Assembly: GCA_934122155.1 (NCBI GenBank)
Contig: CAKOVX010000013.1
Span: forward strand, 1 to 18,977
DNA length: 18,977 nt
Direction: 5' to 3'
Origin: an uncultured Clostridia bacterium
Lineage (GTDB): Bacteria; Bacillota; Clostridia; TANB77; CAG-508
Below, piece by piece: positions 1 to 7,389 of the stretch. Positions within the stretch are counted from its first letter, which is position 1. Each line of letters opens with the position of its first letter. The notes beneath the pieces are model-generated. The model did no database searches. It was not told where the DNA came from and saw only the letters and a list, made by a program, of their open reading frames with translations. The position numbers and the translations under genes were made by a program.

Positions 1-3
1 TAT

Positions 4-77
<74 letters not shown>

Positions 78-105
78 ACAAACTTAAAACAAACAGGAGG
101 AAAAA

Positions 106-2409
106 ATGCATAAAAATATTGCAGAAGATAAAGAAAAATTAAAAGAAAAGTTAGAATACATTGGATTAAATTTAGAGAGAGTACCTAAATTCTTAACAGA
201 CTTCACTCCGTTTTCATTTAAACCTCAAAAGTCATATAATAATACAAACTATAAAGTATATAAGTATGTGGATGTAAATGACATTGAGATTCTTTTAACT
301 CCCACCGATAGATTAACAAACATAGACGAAAAATATAAAAAAAGTAGTCCTATAAAAAACTACTTAGACTCTAAAACAGAGCAAAATATAGAACACTTTA
401 CAACATTTTTAAAATTACTAAGTGACACCAACATAGAAGATATAGAAAAAGTAGAGACTGAACAAGAAACACTAAAAAAACAAATACCAAACCAAGTAAA
501 GTACAATGAAAATTATATTTGGCAAATATATTATTCAGACATTTCAGATCAATACTTTATGATGGTGCCAACAAATGAGTACAATAATGCAGCATTGTTT
601 TTTCTTTTAAAGAAAAAAATTGAAAGCAAAAAGAATAGAAAAAAGGAAGTAATATTTGTTCCAATTAGTTATCAAGACTATTCAGGTAACTTTTTATTGA
701 AAAATCAAATAACAGATATTGAAAATTATCTATGGTACTATACAAAAGAATGGCCCAATATTTTTGAGGTTTATGATATAAAGGGGAAAATGCAACTAAA
801 AATAGTTGGAACAACAAATGTATATGATGATATAAAAAGTGATTATGTTATAACTTTAGAAAATAAGGAACAAGCTCTAAAACAATATAAATTAATAAAA
901 GCATTATTTATACTTTCAACAGCATTTCCAGATGATTTTAACTTTAAGACAAAAATAGATGACAATGGAGCATTGGAGTTTGAATTAGAGACCAATACGG
1001 GCTCAATAGTGGTTAACTATGATAAACTAATAGATTTTATACAACTTGAAGCAAACCAAAAGAAAATGCTAATTAACTTAGAAGAAAAGAAGATAAAAGA
1101 AGAAACCGAAAATTTAGAAAAAATAAAGGAAACAGTAAAAGAGCAGACAGAAGAATATTTAAGTAAACAACGTCAAATATCTACATTTCTTGAATGTAAA
1201 AAAAGTTTTTTTGGAAAAGTAAAATATTATTTTTCAACTAGAAAAAAAGTTTTAAAGCCAATTAAACAAAATGAAGAAAGTAAAGTGCAAAAAACAAAAT
1301 TAAAAGAAAAAGAAGATGCAACTCCAGAACCAGATAAACAATATACAATTGAAGACTTGATAGAGATTTGTACAAAACTAGAAGCAAGGCAAAAAATGAT
1401 GAAATCATTAAAAAATGATGAAGAAGCGTTGCAACTAAAAAAAATCAACTTAGAAAGAAAAATAAAAAACGCAAACATTTACTTAAATGAAATAGAACTA
1501 CATAAAAAAAGTATCTTTGAGTTTTGGAAATTTACTAACAAAGATGAATTACCTAGCTTAAATGAAGGCGAAAATAATGAACAAGTACAGAATAACAAGA
1601 TTGAAAAAAGCTTTAATTACATTGAAGACATTGAAGACTTTGGAAAAGAAATAGACAAAACCCAAAGAGTAAAGTTATCTAAAAATGAAACAGATGCTAT
1701 ATTTGCAACAAAACAAATATTAGATTCTATGCAAATTATAAGCAATGCCAAAAAAATAGAAAAATTAACAAGTAAACAAAAAGAAATATTAGAAAATGAA
1801 CTCAAAAACTTAAAAAAAGAGTATGAGGATAACATAGAAAACATACAATTAAAAGATTTTGATATATTTGGTGGAATATCAGAAGATATCACAAAAATAA
1901 AAACAATAAACAACGTAAAACATAGAGAAATAGAAAAAGATAAATATGAGGTACTAAACATATCAAAAGATATAGAGCTAGATATGTATATAGACATACT
2001 GAAAAATTACAGCAATTTAATAAAAGAGGCTCTATGCAAAATTTCTTCTGCACAAAGTATGCCGCTATATATAACATCAAATAAAGAACTAAACACAAAG
2101 AACATAAACATATTGCATATGGATGCTAACAAAGCAATAGATAGTAGCATAGAACAAGATGAAATATATTTATATAAAATAAACACTAAAAAAGCTATGA
2201 AAATGGTATATTATTCAAATATCATATTCTATGACAATACAAATCAAACATTACCAGTAGGAATGAACTTATCTGACGAAGTACTAATTGACCTAGGACA
2301 ATATAATTTAGAAAAAATAAATGAGGAAGATTTTAAAATAAATTATTTTAAAGATGAGTATACAAATAAAATAGTCAAAGTTCATAGCGTTGAATATAAT
2401 GTGAAATAG
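106..2409 (+). CDS. conserved-looking coiled-coil protein of unknown function, 767 aa
   Basis: I do not recognise a named family. The start is supported by a strong AGGAGG at 95-100, 5 nt before the ATG. Three parts can be seen. Residues 1 to about 300 look globular, rich in Tyr/Asn/Lys, with well-ordered beta-type segments (for example YFMMVPTNEY and EVIFVPISYQDYSG). Residues about 310-610 are dominated by Glu/Lys/Gln helices typical of coiled coils. They are interrupted near 358-382 by a basic, aromatic patch (TFLECKKSFFGKVKYY) and near 385-415 by a charged, probably disordered linker. Residues about 625-767 look globular again. There is no signal peptide, membrane helix or recognisable catalytic motif, so it is presumably cytosolic. 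It resembles large hypothetical proteins of gut Clostridia (recollection, not checked). It begins 28 nt after tRNA-Gly with no terminator or evident promoter between them, so it may share that transcript. Confidence 0.85.
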   Translation: MHKNIAEDKEKLKEKLEYIGLNLERVPKFLTDFTPFSFKPQKSYNNTNYKVYKYVDVNDIEILLTPTDRLTNIDEKYKKSSPIKNYLDSKTEQNIEHFTTFLKLLSDTNIEDIEKVETEQETLKKQIPNQVKYNENYIWQIYYSDISDQYFMMVPTNEYNNAALFFLLKKKIESKKNRKKEVIFVPISYQDYSGNFLLKNQITDIENYLWYYTKEWPNIFEVYDIKGKMQLKIVGTTNVYDDIKSDYVITLENKEQALKQYKLIKALFILSTAFPDDFNFKTKIDDNGALEFELETNTGSIVVNYDKLIDFIQLEANQKKMLINLEEKKIKEETENLEKIKETVKEQTEEYLSKQRQISTFLECKKSFFGKVKYYFSTRKKVLKPIKQNEESKVQKTKLKEKEDATPEPDKQYTIEDLIEICTKLEARQKMMKSLKNDEEALQLKKINLERKIKNANIYLNEIELHKKSIFEFWKFTNKDELPSLNEGENNEQVQNNKIEKSFNYIEDIEDFGKEIDKTQRVKLSKNETDAIFATKQILDSMQIISNAKKIEKLTSKQKEILENELKNLKKEYEDNIENIQLKDFDIFGGISEDITKIKTINNVKHREIEKDKYEVLNISKDIELDMYIDILKNYSNLIKEALCKISSAQSMPLYITSNKELNTKNINILHMDANKAIDSSIEQDEIYLYKINTKKAMKMVYYSNIIFYDNTNQTLPVGMNLSDEVLIDLGQYNLEKINEEDFKINYFKDEYTNKIVKVHSVEYNVK

Positions 2410-2417
2410 AATTTTAT

Positions 2418-2453
2418 AAAAAAAGAATTCCAGTCATCTGGAATTCTTTTTTT
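2418..2453. terminator. bidirectional intrinsic terminator between the 767-aa gene and tRNA-Leu
   Basis: A perfect 9-bp stem (GAATTCCAG at 2425-2433 with CTGGAATTC at 2438-2446) encloses a 4-nt loop. It is flanked by seven A (2418-2424) and seven T (2447-2453), so it acts as a rho-independent terminator on either strand. On the plus strand it lies 8 nt after the stop codon of the 767-residue gene. On the minus strand it follows directly on the 3' end of tRNA-Leu: the last T of the tract is already the complement of the A in the encoded CCA. Confidence 0.95.
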
Positions 2454-2539
2454 GGTGCAGGTGGTGGGGGTCGAACCCACACGAATGTTACTTCGCAGGA
2501 TTTTGAGTCCTGTGCGTCTGCCAATTCCGCCACACCTGC
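2453..2539 (-). tRNA. tRNA-Leu (anticodon CAA)
   Basis: Read on the minus strand, the acceptor stem GCAGGTG (2533-2539) pairs with CACCTGC (2457-2463). These are followed by discriminator A and an encoded CCA at 2453-2455. The anticodon loop CTCAAAA is the complement of 2501-2507, giving anticodon CAA (complement of 2503-2505), which reads UUG leucine codons. The long variable arm typical of class II tRNAs is present on the 3' side of the anticodon stem, and the T arm has GGTTCGACC. It has its own promoter upstream and an intrinsic terminator immediately downstream, so it is a single-gene unit converging on the 767-residue gene. Confidence 0.96.
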
Positions 2540-2558
2540 ATTATAATACTACCTAAAT

Positions 2559-2587
2559 ATAATAGCAAAAAAATAGAAAAATAGCAA
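2559..2587 (-). promoter_or_regulatory. sigma-A-type promoter of tRNA-Leu
   Basis: On the minus strand TTGCTA (complement of 2582-2587) and TATTAT (complement of 2559-2564) are separated by exactly 17 nt. This is a good vegetative promoter. The expected start of transcription is near 2551, about 12 nt before the mature 5' end of tRNA-Leu. Confidence 0.75.
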
Positions 2588-2672
2588 GTGTTTTTAAAAT
2601 TTTTAACAATTTATTAATTTTCATAATATTTTAACAGGCACTAATTTGAATTGAAAAAGCAATAGGGTGGAC

Positions 2673-3074
2673 CTATTTTTTCATCCATGTATTTGAAACT
2701 CCTAACACATATGTATATGGTAAAATATTATAAAAATATTCTGGATCCTTCATAACTAGTTCTTCAAGTTTAGGCTTTTCAGCAATTTCTAAAAATTGTT
2801 TAAAGCCTAATATTTTTCCTAACATTTCAGTTCCATATTTTGTTCTCTTTTTTATTATTCCTAAAAAGATTGTTAATGTAACTAAACATATACCTTCAAC
2901 TATAAATTTAATTAAATATGTTGTATTTACTAGAATATCTTCTAACATACAAAAGAATGTAGTTAATAGAAAACATATAGATGCTAATGAAATTGTTACT
3001 TTGTTTGGCTTTCGATACACCATTACTAATGGGGTTATCAAGAAAAAGATTGTTATTGATATGGCTGCTTCAAA
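2673..3074 (-). pseudogene. C-terminal remnant of a DUF2207 membrane protein
   Basis: This frame encodes hydrophobic segments (around AAISITIFFLITPLVMVY, VTISLASICFLLTTFF and a third ending FLGIIKK), then RTKYGTEMLGKILGFKQFLE and EKPKLEELVMKDPEYFYNILPYTYVLGVS. That last part is the characteristic C-terminal domain of DUF2207 (predicted membrane) proteins, which are normally several hundred residues long. No convincing start exists: the only initiator-like codon is TTG at 3041, without a ribosome binding site, in the middle of a hydrophobic helix, and homologous-looking sequence (FEAAIS) continues upstream to about 3074. The frame differs from that of the upstream fragment, whose TGA lies at 3070-3072. 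It ends in TAG right after TWMKK. In another frame just beyond (about 2640-2671), IGPPYCFF resembles the expected C-terminal tail, suggesting one more lesion. I infer a dead fragment. Confidence 0.75.
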
Positions 3075-3504
3075 AATTTTTTATATCTGTATCCCATCCG
3101 TCACCAATTAAATTAAAATATAACTCATCAGCATTTTTTAAAGGGTCTTTTCCAATATTATAATTGTATTTAATTTTATAAGTCTTTTTTCCAGAAACAG
3201 TTTTACTACTACTACCAATTTTTAATACTTTATACCCATTTTGAGTTGAAGTAGTATAAGAATCACTCACACTTATATTTGAGATTTCAGCTCTATTATT
3301 AGACTTTGTCCCATCTAGTCTTGTTACAGTATTTCGTAATGGAATTTTTCTGAATATACCATGTTTGTTATAACCAGTAAAATAAACATCCATTGTTGAA
3401 AACGCTTCTTTCACCATGTTTCTTAATTTCACAAAAGAATTATATTGAATCAAAACATATAAAGCAACTAAAACAATTACACCAATCACAATATATAAAA
3501 CCAT
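3070..3504 (-). pseudogene. LemA N-terminus fused to DUF2207 ectodomain (deletion fusion)
   Basis: The first 41 or so residues are the start of LemA: one N-terminal membrane helix (about 2-20), then YNSFVKLRNMVKEAFSTMDVY. From residue about 39 the sequence switches to the N-terminal extracytoplasmic domain of a DUF2207 protein: DVYFTGYNKHGIFRKIPLRN and, later, LYFNLIGDGWDTDI. LemA is normally about 185 residues and DUF2207 proteins are far longer, so both partners are truncated and the 144-residue ORF is a hybrid. The DUF2207 signal peptide, middle region and membrane part are missing. An excellent AAGGAGGTG lies just before the ATG, so the hybrid could still be translated and would be anchored by the LemA helix. 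It ends in TGA where the frame changes to the C-terminal remnant. I call it a decayed locus, not a functional gene. Confidence 0.75.
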
Positions 3505-3632
3505 TATTTTACACCTCCTTAATTTGTATAATTTTTATTTAATAATATTTTTTAACAATATAAAAAAGAAAATTGGAATAATCACATATTTTTAGGAAAC
3601 AATAGATAGTAAGGTAAATAGGAGGTAAAAAT

Positions 3633-4574
3633 ATGATTAATTTTAGAACAGACTTGGCTCTAGAAAGAAGAGATTTATTTAAAAAAGCTAATAACATATC
3701 AAACGAGGTTGATGGACTAGAAACACAAGAAGAGAGTTTTGATGATAATATAAAAATATCAAGAGTAAAAGTATTAAATGAAAATGGAGAACAAGCAATA
3801 GGAAAAAGAAAAGGCATATATACTACAATTGATATTAAAAACTTAAAAATAGCAGGAGAAGATCAAATACAAAAAGCTTCAGAAGCGGTAACAAAAGAAT
3901 TAAAAAGCTTAATTGGTAATTTAGTGGGCCCTCAAGATGATATATTAGTAGTTGGATTGGGAAATTTGTATGTTACACCAGATGCACTGGGTCCAAAAGT
4001 AGTAAATGAAATAGATATTACAAGACATTTGTTAAACTATATGCCAGACGTACTTGATAAAGACACAAGACCAGTAAGTGCAATAGCGCCAGGGGTTCTA
4101 GGAACAACTGGTATAGAAACATTAGAGGTTATAAAAGGAATAGTAGAAAACATTCATCCAAAATTGATAATTGTAATTGATGCACTAGCCTCAAGAAGTA
4201 TAGAAAGAATTAGCAGTACAGTACAACTTGCAGACACAGGAATTGTGCCAGGAGCAGGAGTTGGAAATGAAAGAAAAGAACTAACAAAAGAATCTTTAGG
4301 TGTGCCAGTTATTGCAATAGGAATACCAACTGTTGTAGAAGCGGCAACAATAGCAGCAGATAGCTTAGACTTATTTATTCAAAAAGTACAACAAGATGCA
4401 AAATCAAATGAATTTTTAAATCAATTGCAAGAAGAAGATAAATATGAAATGATAAAAGAAGTATTAACTCCAGAAGATTATAATTTTATAGTAACACCAA
4501 AAGAAATAGATGACTTGATTGAGAGTATGAAAGATGTTGTGGCAAGAGGAATAAACTTTGCAACACAAAAATAA
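3633..4574 (+). CDS. gpr: GPR germination protease (spore protease, peptidase family A25)
   Basis: GPR degrades the small acid-soluble proteins that coat spore DNA, starting early in germination, and is made in the forespore as an inactive zymogen. The 313 residues cover the family. RTDLALE at residues 5-11 matches the zymogen processing site, in which cleavage after the Asp resembles the cut made in the spore proteins; the propeptide would be only about 7 residues. TPDALGP (D117) and VIDALASR (D183) hold the two aspartates assigned to catalysis in the Bacillus megaterium enzyme; the spacing of 66 is identical to D127/D193 there. GTTGIETLEVIKG and GVGNERKELT are further family signatures. The start is supported by AGGAGG at 3621-3626. 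The gene is divergent from the lemA remnant. It implies an endospore-forming host. I saw no convincing forespore promoter. Confidence 0.96.
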   Translation: MINFRTDLALERRDLFKKANNISNEVDGLETQEESFDDNIKISRVKVLNENGEQAIGKRKGIYTTIDIKNLKIAGEDQIQKASEAVTKELKSLIGNLVGPQDDILVVGLGNLYVTPDALGPKVVNEIDITRHLLNYMPDVLDKDTRPVSAIAPGVLGTTGIETLEVIKGIVENIHPKLIIVIDALASRSIERISSTVQLADTGIVPGAGVGNERKELTKESLGVPVIAIGIPTVVEAATIAADSLDLFIQKVQQDAKSNEFLNQLQEEDKYEMIKEVLTPEDYNFIVTPKEIDDLIESMKDVVARGINFATQK

Positions 4575-4583
4575 TAAAAAATA

Positions 4584-4612
4584 TTGTTATTTTTAAATCT
4601 ATATTATATAAT
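4584..4612 (+). promoter_or_regulatory. sigma-A-type promoter of cdd-folD-dprA
   Basis: TTGTTA (4584-4589) and a perfect TATAAT (4607-4612) are spaced by 17 nt. Transcription would start near 4619, shortly before the AGGAGG of cdd. It lies only 10 nt after the gpr stop, so cdd and the following genes can be expressed independently of the sporulation gene. Confidence 0.8.
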
Positions 4613-4633
4613 GAAGCTACTAGGAGGAAATGT

Positions 4634-5020
4634 ATGGAAGAAAAACTAAAAAAACTATTAGAAAATTCGTATACTCCATATTATAAATACCCAGTAGCTT
4701 CAGTTATAGTTATGAAAGACGGAAAAGAATTTAGCGGAGTTAATGTAGAAACATCTAGTCCAGCAGCAGGAATATGTGCTGAACGAAATGCATTATACAC
4801 TAGCATAACAGAAGGCTATAAAAAAGGTGATGTTAAAGAAATACATGTTATGAGTAAAACAGAGCAAGAATGTTGGCCATGTTTTATATGCAGACACGCA
4901 ATAAGCGATTTATGTGATAAAAATGTAAAAATTATATCACACACATATAGTGGCAAAACTACTACAAAAACAGTTGAAGAGCTATGTCCGTTACCTTTTG
5001 GTGATGAAAATATGAAATAA
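4634..5020 (+). CDS. cdd: cytidine deaminase
   Basis: Hydrolytic deamination of cytidine and deoxycytidine to (deoxy)uridine for pyrimidine salvage; cytosolic, tetrameric in the small family. The 128-residue length fits the tetrameric type. C48-A-E50 carries a zinc ligand and the catalytic glutamate, and P82-C83-F-I-C86 supplies the other two zinc cysteines; N37-V-E39 contributes substrate contacts. The segment before CAE reads TSSPAAGI rather than the more usual NAS(Y/F)G type, a subfamily difference. AGGAGG lies 5 nt before the start region at 4622-4627. First gene of a short unit: folD starts 16 nt after the stop and dprA follows. The combination with a folate enzyme is plausible for nucleotide metabolism, but the linkage may be coincidental. 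Confidence 0.95.
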   Translation: MEEKLKKLLENSYTPYYKYPVASVIVMKDGKEFSGVNVETSSPAAGICAERNALYTSITEGYKKGDVKEIHVMSKTEQECWPCFICRHAISDLCDKNVKIISHTYSGKTTTKTVEELCPLPFGDENMK

Positions 5021-5036
5021 TAAAAGGAGAAAACAA

Positions 5037-5879
5037 ATGACAACAATTATAAATGGCAAAGAACTTGCGGCAAAGATAAGAGCAGAATTAAAACTAGAAG
5101 TTGAAGAACTAAAACAAAAAGGTATATTTCCAAAGTTAGCAGTAATAATGGTTGGAGATGACAGTGCATCAGCTGTATATGTGCGTAATAAAAGTAAAGC
5201 ATGTAATGAAATAGGTATTGAATTTGAGGAATTTTTATTACCAGAGAATACAACAAGAGAGGAATTATTAGGTTTAATTGAAGAACTAAATAATAGAAAA
5301 GATGTTAATGGAATTTTACTTCAAAGCCCAATACCAAAGCACTTAGACATTAGAGAAGCATTTAATGCTATAAACTACAAAAAAGATGTAGATGGATTCC
5401 ATCCGATAAATGTTGGCAAATTAGCTATTGGAGAAGATTGCTTTATATCATGTACACCAGCAGGAGTTATGAAAATGTTAGAAGAATATAACATAGAAAT
5501 AGAAGGAAAACATGCTGTTGTTATTGGAAGAAGCAATATAGTAGGTAAACCATTAGCACAATGTCTACTAAATAAAAATGCAACTGTAACTACATGTCAT
5601 TCTAGAACTAAAAATTTAAAAGACATTACTAAACAAGCAGACATATTAGTTGCAGCGGTTGGAAAACCTAAATTTGTAACAGAAGATATGGTAAAAGATG
5701 GTGCAGTTGTAATAGATGTTGGAATAAACAGAAATAATGATGGAAAACTTGTAGGGGATGTTGACTATCAAAATATAGAAGGCAAAACATCATATATTAC
5801 TCCGGTTCCAGGTGGAGTTGGACCAATGACAATTGCAATGTTAATGACAAATGTTGTTAAAGCAGCAAAAAATGAGTAA
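5037..5879 (+). CDS. folD: bifunctional methylenetetrahydrofolate dehydrogenase / methenyltetrahydrofolate cyclohydrolase
   Basis: Interconverts 5,10-methylene-THF, 5,10-methenyl-THF and 10-formyl-THF using NADP; cytosolic homodimer. Its product 10-formyl-THF is the donor used by Fmt, encoded in the same window, and by purine synthesis. The 280 residues are full length. Y48-x-x-x-K52 in YVRNKSKA is the catalytic pair, and KKDVDGFHP (115-123) is the second active-site motif with D119. GRSNIVGKP (164-172) is the nucleotide-binding turn, and PVPGGVGPMT (256-265) is the conserved C-terminal loop. AAAGGAG lies just before the ATG. The gene is sandwiched between cdd and dprA with short spacers, probably in one transcript. 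Confidence 0.97.
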   Translation: MTTIINGKELAAKIRAELKLEVEELKQKGIFPKLAVIMVGDDSASAVYVRNKSKACNEIGIEFEEFLLPENTTREELLGLIEELNNRKDVNGILLQSPIPKHLDIREAFNAINYKKDVDGFHPINVGKLAIGEDCFISCTPAGVMKMLEEYNIEIEGKHAVVIGRSNIVGKPLAQCLLNKNATVTTCHSRTKNLKDITKQADILVAAVGKPKFVTEDMVKDGAVVIDVGINRNNDGKLVGDVDYQNIEGKTSYITPVPGGVGPMTIAMLMTNVVKAAKNE

Positions 5880-5919
5880 ATAGTAAATTGGGGGCTTGAT
5901 TATTTTAGGAGGAAATTTT

Positions 5920-6561
5920 ATGAAAATTATTTATCAAGCTCAAAAAGAATATCCAAAAAAATTAACTAACATATATTCAACGCCTGCTAAATTATATTTA
6001 GTGGGTGATGAATTAATTTTAAATAAGCCATCAATAGCTATAATTGGTTGCAGAGATGCAAGCGATTATGGCAAAAGAGTGGCTTTTAATTTTGCTTATG
6101 AACTTGCTAAAGAAGGCTTTGTAATAGTAAGTGGACTGGCAAGAGGAATTGATACATATGCACATCTAGGAGCTGTTAAAGCAAATGGTAAAACAATAGC
6201 AGTATTGGGGAGTGGATTAAAACATATATATCCAGCTGAAAACAAAGAATTATGCAATGAGATTGTTAAAAAGGGTGGAGCAATAATAACAGAATATGAG
6301 CCACACACAAAGCCATTACCAATGAATTTTCCATCAAGAAATAGAATAATTAGTGGGCTTTCAAGTGGAATATTAGTAGTAGAAGCAAAACAAAAAAGTG
6401 GAACCTTAATTACAGTAGACTATGCTTTAGAACAAGGAAAAGATGTATTTGTAATACCAGGAAATATTACAAGCACAAACTCATATGGTACAAATGACCT
6501 TATTAAACAAGGTGCAAAGCCAGTTACAAACATTCAAGAAATTATAGAAGAAATAACTTAA
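5920..6561 (+). CDS. dprA: DprA/Smf-type DNA-processing protein, compact form
   Basis: DprA binds single-stranded DNA and loads RecA during natural transformation. The start at 5920 is chosen because AGGAGG (5907-5912) sits at proper distance; an upstream in-frame ATG at 5896 has no good site and would add eight residues. The resulting 213 residues are essentially only the Rossmann-like core: IIGCRDASDYG (41-51), SGLARGIDTYAH (71-82), AVLGSGLKHIYPAEN (94-108), FPSRNRIISGLS (138-148) and EAKQKSGTLIT (155-165). Typical DprA proteins have about 280-380 residues, with an N-terminal helical domain and often a C-terminal winged helix; both are absent here. It may therefore be a DprA-related Rossmann protein (LOG-like) rather than a competence protein, though the RNRIISGLS and GTL motifs favour DprA. 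It follows folD by 40 nt, probably in the cdd transcript. Confidence 0.88.
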   Translation: MKIIYQAQKEYPKKLTNIYSTPAKLYLVGDELILNKPSIAIIGCRDASDYGKRVAFNFAYELAKEGFVIVSGLARGIDTYAHLGAVKANGKTIAVLGSGLKHIYPAENKELCNEIVKKGGAIITEYEPHTKPLPMNFPSRNRIISGLSSGILVVEAKQKSGTLITVDYALEQGKDVFVIPGNITSTNSYGTNDLIKQGAKPVTNIQEIIEEIT

Positions 6562-6576
6562 ATTTTGCTGTTTTCA

Positions 6577-6605
6577 TTGGCAATTTCATAATAATGTGGT
6601 AAAAT
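6577..6605 (+). promoter_or_regulatory. strong sigma-A-type promoter of the rsmE-fmt operon
   Basis: TTGGCA (6577-6582) and TAAAAT (6600-6605) are spaced by 17 nt, with a TGG just upstream of the -10 forming an extended -10 element. The predicted start is near 6612. It overlaps the extra 5' codons that an upstream GTG/ATG reading of rsmE would include, which supports the later rsmE start. No comparable promoter was seen further down to fmt. Confidence 0.82.
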
Positions 6606-6631
6606 ATATAGGAAATTTAAAAGGAGAAGCA

Positions 6632-7375
6632 ATGCCAAAATTTTTCGTAAAAACAAATCAAATTGAAGAAAATAAGATAAAGATAATTGGAGAAGATGTA
6701 AAACATATAAACCAAGTATTAAGAGCTAAAATTGGTGAAGAGCTAACAATTTGTAATTTAGATACAACGTTAAACTATATTACTACAATATCTCAAATTA
6801 CTCCTGAATATGTAATATGTGATATACAAGACTGCGTAAAAAGTTTTGTAGAAAGCAATGTGCAAGTTACAATTTTTCAGGGGCTTCCAAAAGCAGACAA
6901 AATGGAATACATAATACAAAAAAATACAGAACTAGGTGCTAAGCAAATAGTGCCAGTTGAAATGGTAAGATGTGTAGTAAAGCTAGATAGCAAAAAAGAA
7001 GGTAAGAAAATAGAACGCTGGCAAAAAATTGCAGAGTCAGCAGCAAAACAAAGTGGAAGAGATTTGATACCAACAGTAGAAATTCCAATTGATATAAATA
7101 ATTTATGTGAAAAAATCAGAGATTTTGATGCAGTAATTTTAGCTTATGAAGAAGAAAAAGAAAATACATTAAAAAATGAGTTGAAAAAACTAGATGGAAC
7201 TAAAAATTTAAAAATTGGTATTATAATAGGCCCAGAAGGTGGAATGGACAAAACGGAAGTAGAAAAACTTGCCAAAGCAGGTGCAAAAGTGGTAACATTA
7301 GGAAGAAGAATATTAAGAACAGAAACAGCATCAATTAGTATTATGAGCAACATTGTATATGAATTTGAATTATAA
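6632..7375 (+). CDS. rsmE: 16S rRNA (uracil(1498)-N3)-methyltransferase
   Basis: Uses S-adenosylmethionine to methylate U1498 of 16S rRNA in the decoding region of the 30S subunit. The start at 6632 is preferred to the longer frame from 6596: AAGGAG (6620-6625) is correctly placed, MPKFFV is the usual beginning, and the extra codons would lie in the promoter. The resulting 247 residues have an N-terminal PUA-like domain (about 1-70) and a C-terminal SPOUT methyltransferase domain. In the latter, IGPEGG (199-204) and LGRRILRTETA (223-233) form the trefoil knot that binds the cofactor. In many Firmicutes rsmE follows prmA; here it heads the long operon instead. The next gene starts 14 nt after its stop. 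Confidence 0.95.
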   Translation: MPKFFVKTNQIEENKIKIIGEDVKHINQVLRAKIGEELTICNLDTTLNYITTISQITPEYVICDIQDCVKSFVESNVQVTIFQGLPKADKMEYIIQKNTELGAKQIVPVEMVRCVVKLDSKKEGKKIERWQKIAESAAKQSGRDLIPTVEIPIDINNLCEKIRDFDAVILAYEEEKENTLKNELKKLDGTKNLKIGIIIGPEGGMDKTEVEKLAKAGAKVVTLGRRILRTETASISIMSNIVYEFEL

Positions 7376-7389
7376 AAGGAGAAAGTAAA

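Noticed and set aside
3541..3632. Forespore (sigma-G/F) promoter upstream of gpr
   Set aside because: CATATT at 3585-3590 resembles a -10, but nothing like the required -35 occurs at the right distance. TTAACA at 3552 also lacks a well-placed -10.
4574..4596. AT-only hairpin as the gpr terminator
   Set aside because: AAAAATA and TATTTTT can pair, but with no G-C pairs. The same bases form the -35 of the cdd promoter.
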